A DNA stretch of 7,953 nucleotides from Rhodobacterales bacterium CG2_30_65_12 (GCA_001873585.1 MNZL01000110.1:1-7953); one strand, 5' to 3'; shown: positions 1 to 7,449, numbered from the stretch's first letter. Program-made: numbers and translations. Notes: generated by a model from the letters alone, not told the origin.

Positions 1-53
1 GGGTCCGGGGCGGGGGGTTGGGGGTGCAAAATACCCGCTTCGGCAAATCCCGA

Positions 54-106
54 TTGACGGCCCACCTGGGCTGATGCCAAATCTCGTCACACGCAAATCG
101 GGAGGA
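54..106 (+). promoter_or_regulatory. Candidate promoter and Shine-Dalgarno site for the acyl-CoA synthetase
   Basis: TTGACG at 54-59 is a good sigma-70-type -35 box. With a 17-base spacer it leads to CCAAAT at 77-82, a poor -10 match, so the promoter call is tentative. The spacer contains an inverted repeat, GCCCA at 60-64 and TGGGC at 67-71, which could be an operator or chance. GGAGGA at 101-106 is a strong ribosome binding site four bases before the ATG at 111, and it fixes that start. Nothing else is recognisable in bases 1-53. Confidence 0.4.
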
Positions 107-110
107 TCGG

Positions 111-1739
111 ATGGGCTGGTTGCACGATGAAGCCGGGCTGGAAAAGAACGCGGCAAACTTTGTCTCCCTCACGCCGCTGTCGCACCTGAACCGTGCCGCG
201 GCGCTGTTTCCCGACAAGATCGCCATCATCGACGGCCTGCGCCGGTTCAGCTATGCCGATTACCACGCCCGCGCCTCGCGTCTTGCCTCGGCGCTCGAGC
301 AGGCTGGCGTCGCGTCTGGCGATGTCGTGGCCACGCTCCTGCCCAACATCCTCGCCCAGGCCGAAGCGCATTGGGGTGTGCCCGCCACCGGCGCGGTGCT
401 CAACACGATCAACACGCGGCTCGACGTTGGCACGGTGGCCTATATCCTCGACCACGGCGGCGCCAAGGTGGTGCTGGCCGACAGCGCCTTTCTCGGGCTC
501 ACCGAAGCTGCCGTGGCGCAGATTGAGGGCCCCGCCCCGCTCATCGTCGAGGTGGCCGACCCGGCCTCGGGTGTGCCTGCCTCGGGGCGACACCCGGAGT
601 ATGAATCCTTCATCGCCAACGGCGACCGGGCGTATCCATGGCACATGCCCGAGGACGAGTGGGAAAGCCTTGCGCTCAACTATACCTCCGGCACCACCGG
701 CCGGCCCAAGGGCGTGGTCTACTCCCACCGCGGGGCTTATCTGCACACGCTCGGCCTCTCGCTCGATTGGGGGCTCACGCGCGAGACCGTCTATCTCACC
801 ATCGTGCCGCTGTTTCACTGCAACAACTGGATCCACACCTGGTCGATCCCGGCGCTGGGCGGCACGGTCGTCTGCTGCCGCGATATCACCGCGAAAGCGA
901 TCTACGACGCCATCGCCGACGAAGGTGTGACCCATTTCGGCGGCGCGCCGATCGTTCTGAACATGATCGTCAATGCGAAGGCCGAGCAGCGGCGCACCTT
1001 CGACCATGTGGTGAACGTCTACACCGCCGGCGCGCCGCCGCCCGCCGCCATCCTTGCCGGGATCGAGCCACTCGGCTTTTCTGTCACCCAGACCTACGGC
1101 CTCACCGAAACCTATGGCCACGTCGTCGAGTGCCGATGGAAAGACGAGTGGGCTGAGCTGCCAGACGCCGAACGCTATGCGATGAAGGCGCGCACCGGGG
1201 TGGCGCAGGTGATCGAAGAGCGCGTCACGGTGATCGACCCCGAGACGATGCAGGAGGTGCCCGCCGACGGCGATACCGTGGGCGAGGTGATGATGCGCGG
1301 CAATGTGGTGATGAAGGGCTACCTGAAAAACCCGGACGCCACCGCCGAAGCCTTCCGGGGCGGCTATTTCCACTCCGGCGATATCGCCTTCAAGCACCCC
1401 GACGGCTACATCAAGATCACCGACAGGGCGAAAGACGTCATCATCTCCGGCGGCGAAAACGTTTCCTCGGTCGAGGTCGAAAGCGCGCTGATGCACCATC
1501 CTGCCGTATCGCTCTGCGCCGTGGTGGCAAAATCGGACGAAAAATGGGGCGAGGTGCCCTGCGCCTTCGTCGAGCTGAAGGAGGGGGCGAGCGCCAGCGC
1601 CGAAGAGCTGATCGCCTTCGCCCGCGAGCGCCTTGCCGGATTCAAGACGCCGAAGATGATCGTGTTCGAGGACTTGCCAAAAACCTCGACCGGCAAGATC
1701 CAGAAGTTCGAGCTGAGAAAACGCGTGCGCGCGCTGTGA
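111..1739 (+). CDS. AMP-forming acyl-CoA synthetase (acyl-activating enzyme / FadD-like)
   Basis: This is a 542-residue member of the ANL adenylating superfamily, which makes an acyl-AMP from a carboxylic acid and ATP and then transfers the acyl group to CoA. The core motifs are all present: the phosphate loop YTSGTTGRPKG at residues 191-201, the adenine/substrate motif QTYGLTETYG at 327-336, HSGDI at 421-425, the hinge region DRAKDVIISGGEN at 438-450, and the C-terminal PKTSTGKIQK with the catalytic lysine near 529. PLFHCNNW at 233-240 and the VPATGAVLNTINTRLD stretch at 90-105 resemble the acyl-activating-enzyme branch that includes plant AAE and bacterial medium-chain or aromatic acid ligases. 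The exact acid cannot be read from sequence. The length is normal for the family and the gene looks intact. The start is set by GGAGGA at 101-106. It is likely cytosolic. The next gene begins 87 bases downstream on the same strand, with no terminator seen between them. Confidence 0.93.
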   Translation: MGWLHDEAGLEKNAANFVSLTPLSHLNRAAALFPDKIAIIDGLRRFSYADYHARASRLASALEQAGVASGDVVATLLPNILAQAEAHWGVPATGAVLNTINTRLDVGTVAYILDHGGAKVVLADSAFLGLTEAAVAQIEGPAPLIVEVADPASGVPASGRHPEYESFIANGDRAYPWHMPEDEWESLALNYTSGTTGRPKGVVYSHRGAYLHTLGLSLDWGLTRETVYLTIVPLFHCNNWIHTWSIPALGGTVVCCRDITAKAIYDAIADEGVTHFGGAPIVLNMIVNAKAEQRRTFDHVVNVYTAGAPPPAAILAGIEPLGFSVTQTYGLTETYGHVVECRWKDEWAELPDAERYAMKARTGVAQVIEERVTVIDPETMQEVPADGDTVGEVMMRGNVVMKGYLKNPDATAEAFRGGYFHSGDIAFKHPDGYIKITDRAKDVIISGGENVSSVEVESALMHHPAVSLCAVVAKSDEKWGEVPCAFVELKEGASASAEELIAFARERLAGFKTPKMIVFEDLPKTSTGKIQKFELRKRVRAL

Positions 1740-1826
1740 GGGGGGGTGCTGCCCGCCCGCTGGACGCGCACCCCCGCGCCGCGCTATCCTGCCCGCAACA
1801 GCACAAAGAGCAGTCCAGCCCGCACA

Positions 1827-2849
1827 ATGACGGCGCTTACACGATACCAGCGGCTTGAAGCCCCGGGCCTGTGGCGCCCCGCGCCTGAGGCGCAGCGGCG
1901 CGACGTGATCGTGTCGGTCGGCGACGCGACGTTGACGATTACCGATCTGAACGACCGTGCGCTTGCCCATTGGTCGCTGCCCGCCGTGCACCGGCTGAAT
2001 CCGCGTGAGCGCCCAGCCCTCTTCGCGCCTTCCGACGCGGCCGACGAGGGCGAAGAGCTTGAGCTTGCCGATCCCGAGATGATCGACGCGATCGAAACGG
2101 TGCGAAAGGCGATCGACAAGGCGCGCCCGCGGCCTGGGCGGCTGCGGCAGGTGCTCACGCTCGCGGTGGTGGCGCTGACGGTCACGTTTGCGGTGGTCTG
2201 GCTGCCCGGTGCACTCAAGCGCCACACTCTATCCGTGCTGCCTGACGTGACCCGCGCCGCCGTTGGCGACCGGCTGCTCACCCGGGTGCGCCGGGTGGCG
2301 GGCACACCTTGCGCCGGCGCGCTCGGTGGCCGCGCACTCGGCCGACTGGGCACACGGGTGCTCGGCGCGGATGCGGCCAGGCTCTTTGTCGTCTCCGCGG
2401 GCGTGGCCAACGCAGGGCACCTGCCCGGAGGTATCATCTTGCTCAACCGGGCGCTGGTGGAGGATTACGAAGAGCCCGACGTGGCGGCGGGCTTTATCCT
2501 CGCCGAGGCCGCCCGCGCAGAGGCCGAAGACCCGATGTTGGCATTGCTCGACCATGCCGGGCTGATCGCTACGGCCAGGCTGCTTACCACCGGAACGCTG
2601 GCCGATCCTGTGCTTGACGCCTATGCCGAACGCCTGTTGACCGCGCGGCCGGTGCCGCTCGACACCGGTACGCTGCTCGCCCGTTTCGCTGCGGCGCGGG
2701 TGCGCGCGACACCCTACGCTTTCGCGCTCGACCAGACCGGCGAAACCACGATCGCGCTGATCGAGGCCGACCCGGTGCCGATGGCCGCGGCCGAGCCGCT
2801 GCTCGCCGACGCCGATTGGGTGAGCCTGCAGGGGATCTGCCTCGACTAG
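1827..2849 (+). CDS. Single-pass membrane protein with a degenerate M48-peptidase-like domain
   Basis: I do not recognise this as a named gene. Translated from the ATG at 1827 it has 340 residues. The frame stays open back to a GTG at 1746, but that adds 27 residues of low-complexity sequence, so the ATG is preferred, although no good ribosome binding site precedes it. Residues 1-100 are soluble with an acidic stretch near 72-84. Residues 106-128 form one hydrophobic membrane helix preceded by arginines. After it, LFVVSAGVANAGHLPGG at 186-202 followed by IILLNRALVED matches the NA-x-x-LPGG strand and helix that precede the HExxH helix in M48 (HtpX/Ste24/BepA) metallopeptidases. Where HExxH should be there is AEAAR (226-230): the glutamate is kept but both zinc histidines are missing. 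I therefore infer a membrane-anchored pseudo-peptidase, possibly a binding or chaperone protein. It converges with the aminotransferase gene downstream. Confidence 0.75.
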   Translation: MTALTRYQRLEAPGLWRPAPEAQRRDVIVSVGDATLTITDLNDRALAHWSLPAVHRLNPRERPALFAPSDAADEGEELELADPEMIDAIETVRKAIDKARPRPGRLRQVLTLAVVALTVTFAVVWLPGALKRHTLSVLPDVTRAAVGDRLLTRVRRVAGTPCAGALGGRALGRLGTRVLGADAARLFVVSAGVANAGHLPGGIILLNRALVEDYEEPDVAAGFILAEAARAEAEDPMLALLDHAGLIATARLLTTGTLADPVLDAYAERLLTARPVPLDTGTLLARFAAARVRATPYAFALDQTGETTIALIEADPVPMAAAEPLLADADWVSLQGICLD

Positions 2850-2957
2850 GGGCGAGGCTCATTCATCCAGGTCCACCAGATAATGATCGCGGCGATTGCG
2901 ACGGCGGATGCGAAGTTATTTGCCAGCTTTCCGTGGCGGCCCCTTGCGCGCGGCGGC
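2846..2957 (-). other. Convergent intergenic gap with a possible start-less small membrane ORF
   Basis: This gap separates the stop of the M48-like gene (2849) from the stop of the aminotransferase (2958). One minus-strand frame reads a convincing short hydrophobic tail, LANNFASAVAIAAIIIWW, followed by TWMNEPRP and a TAG that overlaps the plus-strand TAG in one CTAG. No ATG, GTG or TTG in that frame lies between the aminotransferase stop and the hydrophobic stretch, so it cannot be called as a gene. It may be the tail of a decayed small membrane protein or coincidence. No intrinsic terminator was found for either flanking gene. Confidence 0.2.
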
Positions 2958-4076
2958 TCACCGCACCCGCGCCCGCGCTGCGGCGAGCGCGTCGGGCAGG
3001 GCGCTCTGGAACAGGTCGAGCATAAGCGGCGTGCCGGCGGAGACGCGGACGCAGCGATTCTGGGGCGCGACGAAGGGCATCCGCACGAACACATCGCGCG
3101 CACCCAGTTCCTCCAGCACGGCACGCGCGAGCGCGCCGCTGCCGCCGCAGTCGATGGCGACGAAATTGGCCGCAGAGGGGAGGGCTGCAAGGCCGTTTGC
3201 CCGCGCGATCTCGGCCAGCCGGCCACGTGCCACACTCACGGCCGCGCGCACCTCGCCGAGGTGGCCTTGATCGCCGATCGCCGCGAGCGCGCCCTCCTGG
3301 CTTACCTTGCTCATGCCGAAGTGGTTGCGCACCTTGTCGAAGGCCGCGACCAGCCCGGGCGCGGCGATGGCGTAGCCCACCCGCGCGCCGGCGAGCCCAT
3401 GGGCCTTGGAAAACGTGCGCATCCGGATCACGCGCGGGTCGTCCGGGGCGATCACCGGCGCGGTGCCTTCTGGCGCAAACTCGATATAAGCCTCGTCGAG
3501 CACCAGCAGCGTGCCCTCCGGCACCGCATCGATCATCGCCTGGATGCGGTCGGCGGCGTGCCAGGAGCCCATCGGGTTATCCGGGTTGGCGATGTAGACG
3601 AGCTTTGCCCCGGCCGCAGCGGCCTTCGCCACCAGCGCCTCGGGGTCTTCGTGATCGCCGCTGTAGGGCACGGTGACAAGACGGCCACCGAAGCCTGCGA
3701 CGTGGTAGTTGAAGGTGGGGTAGGCCCCGGCCGAGGTTACCACCACGTCGCCGGGGGCGACGGTGAGGCGGACGAGATCGCCGAGAAGACCGTCAATTCC
3801 ACCGCCCACGGCGATGTGAGCGGGCGCCACGCCGAGCTCCTTCGCCAGTGCGGCGCGCAGCTCGTGGCTCTCGGAATCCGGGTATTTCCACGCCTCACGC
3901 GCTGCCGCCGCCATCGCCTCGACGGCGCGCGGCGAGGGGCCGAAAACGCTCTCGTTGGCACCGAGCCGGGCGCGGAATGGCTGCCCACGCGCGCGTTCCA
4001 TCGCTTCGGGGCCGACGAAGGGCACAGTGGCTGGCAGGCTGGCGACGAGCGGGGTATAGCGCGGTCCATGTGTCAT
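2958..4076 (-). CDS. PLP-dependent aminotransferase, HisC family (histidinol-phosphate or aromatic aminotransferase)
   Basis: This is a 372-residue fold-type I aminotransferase that would move an amino group between glutamate and a keto or phosphate-carrying substrate using pyridoxal phosphate. Visible motifs are ANESVFGPSP (40-49), NPDNPMG (164-170), LDEAYIEF (193-200), the Schiff-base motif TFSKAHGLAG with Lys224, the cofactor-phosphate Arg232 in ARVGY, and the carboxylate-binding RVSAGTP with Arg344. Order and spacing match HisC, and the length is close to the usual 350-370. HisC paralogs often act on phenylalanine or tyrosine precursors, and no his genes are nearby, so substrate and symbol are left open. 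The frame runs open to 4262, but the family-like sequence starts at MTHGPRYTP, so the ATG at 4076 is chosen. No strong ribosome binding site precedes it. The gene stands alone, converging on the M48-like gene. Confidence 0.9.
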   Translation of the reverse strand: MTHGPRYTPLVASLPATVPFVGPEAMERARGQPFRARLGANESVFGPSPRAVEAMAAAAREAWKYPDSESHELRAALAKELGVAPAHIAVGGGIDGLLGDLVRLTVAPGDVVVTSAGAYPTFNYHVAGFGGRLVTVPYSGDHEDPEALVAKAAAAGAKLVYIANPDNPMGSWHAADRIQAMIDAVPEGTLLVLDEAYIEFAPEGTAPVIAPDDPRVIRMRTFSKAHGLAGARVGYAIAAPGLVAAFDKVRNHFGMSKVSQEGALAAIGDQGHLGEVRAAVSVARGRLAEIARANGLAALPSAANFVAIDCGGSGALARAVLEELGARDVFVRMPFVAPQNRCVRVSAGTPLMLDLFQSALPDALAAARARVR

Positions 4077-4581
4077 GCATATACTTGGCCAGAAAAGGCT
4101 TGCCTCGGCAAGGGGCTGGCGGCACTGCGGCGCGCGGTCGGTGGCAAAGTTCAGCGCCCTGTGCCGACGCCAGAGGAGGCTGAACTTGTGCTTGCCATAT
4201 CGCGGCGAGACCGGCCCGCTGAGCTCCTCATCCCCTCTCGTGCGTTGCCGCGCATGGCCCAATCCGCACCGCCACAGGTGACGGCGTAGATCAGCACTTC
4301 GCCTGCGTCGTCATCCACAACGTAGGCCAAGACGGTTTTCCGGCTTGCCGGGTTGGCATGCAGGCCAGGGGCGATTTCATCGCGGAGGCTGCCCTTGTGC
4401 GACGTGGCCTTCAACGAGACGATGGCCGCCTCGATCTCCGCCAGCTTGCGAGCTGCGGCATCGGGCCCCGCATTGTCGAGGCTCCAGCCCGGCCGCACAG
4501 CAGCTTGAAGTCGCGAACACCGGAGGTTTCGCCGCGGCGAGGCCCTTCGACAAAACGAAAACCATACCTGATGCCCCCAAT
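4077..4581. other. Stretch between the aminotransferase start and the apt terminator
   Basis: About 500 bases lie between two minus-strand units. The only coding signal is the truncated toxin remnant at 4151-4498. Bases 4077-4150 should hold the aminotransferase promoter on the minus strand, but no convincing -35/-10 pair or ribosome binding site was seen. Bases 4499-4581, just past the terminator, give no family-like protein in any minus-strand frame, which is why the toxin's missing N-terminus cannot be recovered there. Confidence 0.5.
4151..4498 (-). pseudogene. Truncated RelE/ParE-type toxin remnant, no antitoxin
   Basis: The frame can be opened at a GTG (4498) and gives 115 residues. 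Its first two-thirds resemble type II RelE/ParE toxins: a helix WSLDNAGPDAAARKLAEIE, then SLKATSHKGSLRDEIAPGL, then the beta-hairpin TVLAYVVDDDAGEVLIYAV and TCGGADW. Intact ParE toxins act with an antitoxin encoded next to them and poison gyrase; RelE toxins cut mRNA. Here roughly the first 20 residues expected of the family (first strand and start of helix 1) are missing, no ribosome binding site precedes the GTG, and the C-terminus runs on into about 30 residues of Ser/Arg-rich sequence not typical of the family. No ParD or other antitoxin gene lies on either side. I infer a decayed orphan; a short functional protein cannot be excluded. Confidence 0.6.
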
Positions 4582-4616
4582 AAAAACCCGCCCCGCCGGG
4601 GTGACAGCGGGGCGGG
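4582..4616 (-). terminator. Intrinsic terminator of the mtnP-DUF2927-apt operon
   Basis: Read on the minus strand there is a perfect 10-base-pair GC stem, CCCGCCCCGC (4616-4607) and GCGGGGCGGG (4596-4587), with a 10-base loop. It is followed at once by five T residues (4586-4582). It lies about 80 bases past the apt stop codon and is the clearest terminator in the window. Confidence 0.93.
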
Positions 4617-4698
4617 CCACGTGGGTATACGTGTGCACAAGCAGCAGCCTGCTCCCACAGGCCAGCCCCTGATTAGCGTCAAAAGGTTAAGAGAAGGT

Positions 4699-5229
4699 TC
4701 ACGCGCCTTCGAATTTGCACAGAACGTGCACGTCCATGCCGAGGCCTTCGAGCAGTTTGCGCCCGCCGAGTTCGGGCAGGTCGACGATGAAGGCGCAGCC
4801 GACGATCTCGCCGCCGAGCCGCTCGATCAGCTTGATCCCCGCTGCCGCCGTGCCGCCGGTGGCCAGCAGATCATCGACCACCAGAACCTTTTCGCCGGGC
4901 TGAATCGCGTCGTCGTGGATCTCCATCACCGCCTCGCCATATTCGAGCTGGTAGGCCTCCGAGATCGTTGCGCCGGGCAGCTTGCCCTTCTTGCGGATCG
5001 GCACGAAGCCGAGGGTGAGTTGGTGGGCGATGGCGCCGCCGATGATGAAACCGCGCGCTTCGAGGCCGACGACCTTGTCGAATTTCCGGCCGGCGTAGGG
5101 ATGGAGCATCTGGTCGATGGTCATCCGGAACCCGCGCGGATCGCTGAACAGCGTGGTGACGTCGCGGAACATGATCCCCTCGTGGGGAAAATCGACGATC
5201 GTGCGGATGTAGTCCTTGACGGTTTTCAT
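4699..5229 (-). CDS. apt: Adenine phosphoribosyltransferase
   Basis: Apt makes AMP from adenine and PRPP, releasing pyrophosphate, and is the main route of adenine salvage in the cytosol. The 176-residue length is typical. Family signatures include DFPHEGIMFRDVTTL (13-27) near the N-terminus, GLEARGFIIGGAIA (55-68), RKKGKLPG (79-86) and the PRPP-binding motif VLVVDDLLATGGT (115-127). The ATG at 5229 begins six bases after the stop of the DUF2927 gene. A GAGG about 12 bases upstream, inside the end of that gene, may serve as ribosome binding site, which suggests translational coupling. It is the last gene of the operon and ends before the terminator at 4582-4616. Nothing looks damaged. Confidence 0.97.
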   Translation of the reverse strand: MKTVKDYIRTIVDFPHEGIMFRDVTTLFSDPRGFRMTIDQMLHPYAGRKFDKVVGLEARGFIIGGAIAHQLTLGFVPIRKKGKLPGATISEAYQLEYGEAVMEIHDDAIQPGEKVLVVDDLLATGGTAAAGIKLIERLGGEIVGCAFIVDLPELGGRKLLEGLGMDVHVLCKFEGA

Positions 5230-5235
5230 GGCGCT

Positions 5236-5900
5236 TCAGTTCCTCGCGTAGTGGCGCTTGAGCGCCATGATATCCTGTAATCCCAGCGTGGTGGCGGCAG
5301 GGATGCCTTGTGCCAGCACCGAGATACCGTCGTAGGCCGGGCTCTTGATGCCGGTCAATAGCCCCATTGTCTGGGTCAATGCCCCGAGCATAACCGGAGC
5401 GAAGTCGGTGGTGTCGAGCGTGGTGGAAAATACGATTGCCGCGCGTTCGATGCGACCGGTCTCGTGGTTGAAGAGCACCCTGGTGGTGGCGTCGCCCATC
5501 GGTGCGCCATCGACGTGGGCGATTCCGGTGCCGGATATTGCGTCGCCGTGCTCAATCCCGAGAAACCACACCTCGATCTCGGCGTTCTCGCCTGCGGGAA
5601 CTTCCGACAGTCGAAAACCCGCCTCTGCGGCGTTGAGCGCACGCAGGCCGAGCTTGAAGGCGCTTTTCGCCACCTTGGCGCGGCGGCCGAGATAGGCCGG
5701 GTCTATTGCCCTGAGCGCCACCCGGATCGGCCGCGAGGTATCCCAGTGCTCGAAGGGTTTCTGGCAGTCGCCCCCCGGCGGGGCGGCGCAGGCGACGGCG
5801 CGATAGAAGTCATCATCCGTGAGCAGGCCCGGTGCCTCGATATGGTCTTGCGCTGCCGCCGGCAGGGTGGCGAGGGCAAAGGCGAGAGCGGCCGGGCGGA

Positions 5901-5904
<4 letters not shown>
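5236..5904 (-). CDS. Secreted DUF2927-family protein of unknown function
   Basis: From a GTG at 5904 this gives 222 residues. The GTG overlaps the mtnP stop (GTGA), and the first residues form a signal peptide, RPAALAFALATLPAAAQ, with likely cleavage after Ala-Ala-Ala near residue 18, so the product should be periplasmic or exported. A longer open frame to 6000 reads as Arg-rich shadow of mtnP and was not used. The mature part resembles the alphaproteobacterial DUF2927 family: a WDTSRPIRVAL strand (54-64), a middle region with two Cys near 39 and 47, EIEVWFLG (109-116), and a C-terminal LGALTQTMGLLTG (173-185) with a final helix LQDIMALKRHYAR. No biochemical role is known to me. Its place between mtnP and apt, with tight spacing on both sides, shows co-expression, though not a shared pathway. 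Confidence 0.8.
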
Positions 5905-6764
<860 letters not shown>

Positions 6765-6993
6765 GATGCTTCCCCCTTGCACGGTGCTAGGGATGCAAAT
6801 GGCGGGCCGAATTACAACCGCAATCCGCGCCAAAATCGTCGGTGCCGGCGGGAAAACGGGCCGAGGAGGCATTCATCGCCTGCATTTCGCCCGCTTCGAC
6901 CACGTTGATGCAGAATACCAGCGTTTGCCAAATATTTACCAGCGTATCCTTGCCGCGCAACCGGTCGGGCTTGGCGCCGGTGGTAGAACACAT

Positions 6994-7011
6994 CACCTGC
7001 GGCACCTGCGG
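6994..7011 (-). repeat. 9-bp tandem duplication inside the flavin-reductase remnant
   Basis: CCGCAGGTG occurs twice in a row on the minus strand, giving PQVPQV where family members typically have a single PPQV before the next strand. It keeps the frame. Confidence 0.8.
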
Positions 7012-7020
7012 CGGATCGTC

Positions 7021-7029
7021 GGCCACACC
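7021..7029. repeat. 9-bp direct repeat, left copy (putative target-site duplication)
   Basis: GGCCACACC is identical to the copy at 7160-7168. It encodes Gly-Val-Ala of the flavin reductase on the minus strand and marks the left boundary of the 130-base insert. Confidence 0.75.
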
Positions 7030-7159
7030 CGACAAAAGCTGCCCGAAAGGGAACGATTGCCCCGAGCGCCCTGCGCGAAACAGCGGCCGCAGGCCGCCGC
7101 GCATCGCCGCACCGCGGCCCGCCGATGCGCGCCAACCATCTGTCGGGTTGGGAACGCTA
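7030..7159. mobile_element. Candidate 130-bp non-autonomous insertion with 9-bp target duplication
   Basis: This segment interrupts the flavin-reductase remnant. It is flanked by perfect direct repeats and has no recognisable coding content. Inside are an inverted repeat CGCGCATCG (7098-7106) / CGATGCGCG (7123-7131), a hairpin CCAACC (7132-7137) / GGTTGG (7146-7151), and a 7-base inverted pair CCCGACA (7028-7034) / TGTCGGG (7141-7147) near the two ends. GGGAACG occurs twice in direct orientation (7049-7055 and 7150-7156). There are no clear terminal inverted repeats at the exact ends, so the class (MITE-like, solo repeat, or other) is unknown. The precise in-frame restoration of the host gene is the main support. 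Confidence 0.6.
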
Positions 7160-7168
7160 GGCCACACC
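7160..7168. repeat. 9-bp direct repeat, right copy (putative target-site duplication)
   Basis: This is the second copy of GGCCACACC. On the minus strand it ends the first flavin-reductase piece; the TAG stop that follows (7159-7157) consists of the first bases of the insert. Confidence 0.75.
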
Positions 7169-7303
7169 GTTGAAGAAGGCAAAGGGCGCGAGATTGTCGT
7201 GGCCGTCGCTGCCACGGGTCGAGATCCAGCCGATCGGGCGCGGTGCGATGATCGCGTTGAACGGGTTGTGTGGCAGGCCGTTGCCGTTCTGGGGGCGGTA
7301 TAC

Positions 7304-7449
7304 CCTCGGCGATCCTCTTTGCGTTTGCCTGCCTGATATGCTGCTTCAGCGCAAACATGAAGGCTCCAGGTGCCCCCTGCGCGCGGCGCTGGAAATGCTG
7401 CCAATGCCGTGCTAGGGGCGGGGCCAGCCACGGGCAGGAAGGGGCGCGC
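7304..7449. other. Intergenic region between the flavin-reductase remnant and the GNAT gene
   Basis: This divergent region should carry the minus-strand start signals for the broken flavin reductase and the plus-strand promoter of the acetyltransferase. On the minus strand GGAG sits five bases before an ATG at 7358 whose next codon is TTT, but that frame is shifted relative to the flavin-reductase sequence. On the plus strand the only clear signal is AGGAAGGGG at 7436-7444. A weak inverted repeat GTTTGC (7323-7328) / GCAAAC (7351-7356) is present. No promoter was recognised with confidence. Confidence 0.35.

Larger units (their letters stand above)
6787..7303 (-). pseudogene. Broken flavin-reductase-like (FMN-binding split-barrel) gene
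   Basis: Two pieces of one protein are visible on the minus strand. Piece one (7303-7157) reads VYRPQNGNGLPHNPFNAI, then IAPRPIGWISTRGSDG and NLAPFAFFNGVA, followed by a stop. The RPxGWIST-x-G...NLAPF pattern is the hallmark of the flavin reductase-like domain that binds FMN. Piece two (7029-6787) continues the family with DDPPQV, STTGAKPDRLRGKDTLVNI, FCINVVEAGEM and NASSARFPAGTDDFG, then runs into unrelated residues and stops. The pieces are separated by a 130-base insert; deleting it with one 9-base repeat joins them in frame. Other lesions are a doubled PQV (9-base tandem repeat), no usable start codon at the family position (GTA at 7303), and loss of roughly the last third. No active enzyme is expected. 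The remnant ends about 20 bases before the mtnP start. Confidence 0.8.

Noticed and set aside
1740..1826. Possible terminator or small gene between the acyl-CoA synthetase and the M48-like gene
   Set aside because: No stem followed by a T run and no ORF with a ribosome binding site was found in these 87 bases.
87..2225. A 712-residue open frame on the minus strand opposite the acyl-CoA synthetase and the M48-like gene
   Set aside because: It is antisense to two well-supported genes, is rich in Arg, His and Gly with no family motif, and is the usual by-product of GC-rich codon use keeping the opposite frame open.
4077..4262. Longer start for the HisC-type aminotransferase
   Set aside because: The added 62 residues are unlike the family and overlap the toxin remnant; the family N-terminus begins at the ATG at 4076.
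2883..4289. A 468-residue open frame on the plus strand opposite the aminotransferase
   Set aside because: It mirrors the aminotransferase, which has all its catalytic motifs; the antisense product shows no recognisable domain.
7270..7449. N-terminal extension of the GNAT protein including a hydrophobic Cys-rich stretch
   Set aside because: The ribosome binding site and family similarity point to GTG at 7450; the upstream part has no matching start signal and lies opposite the flavin-reductase remnant.
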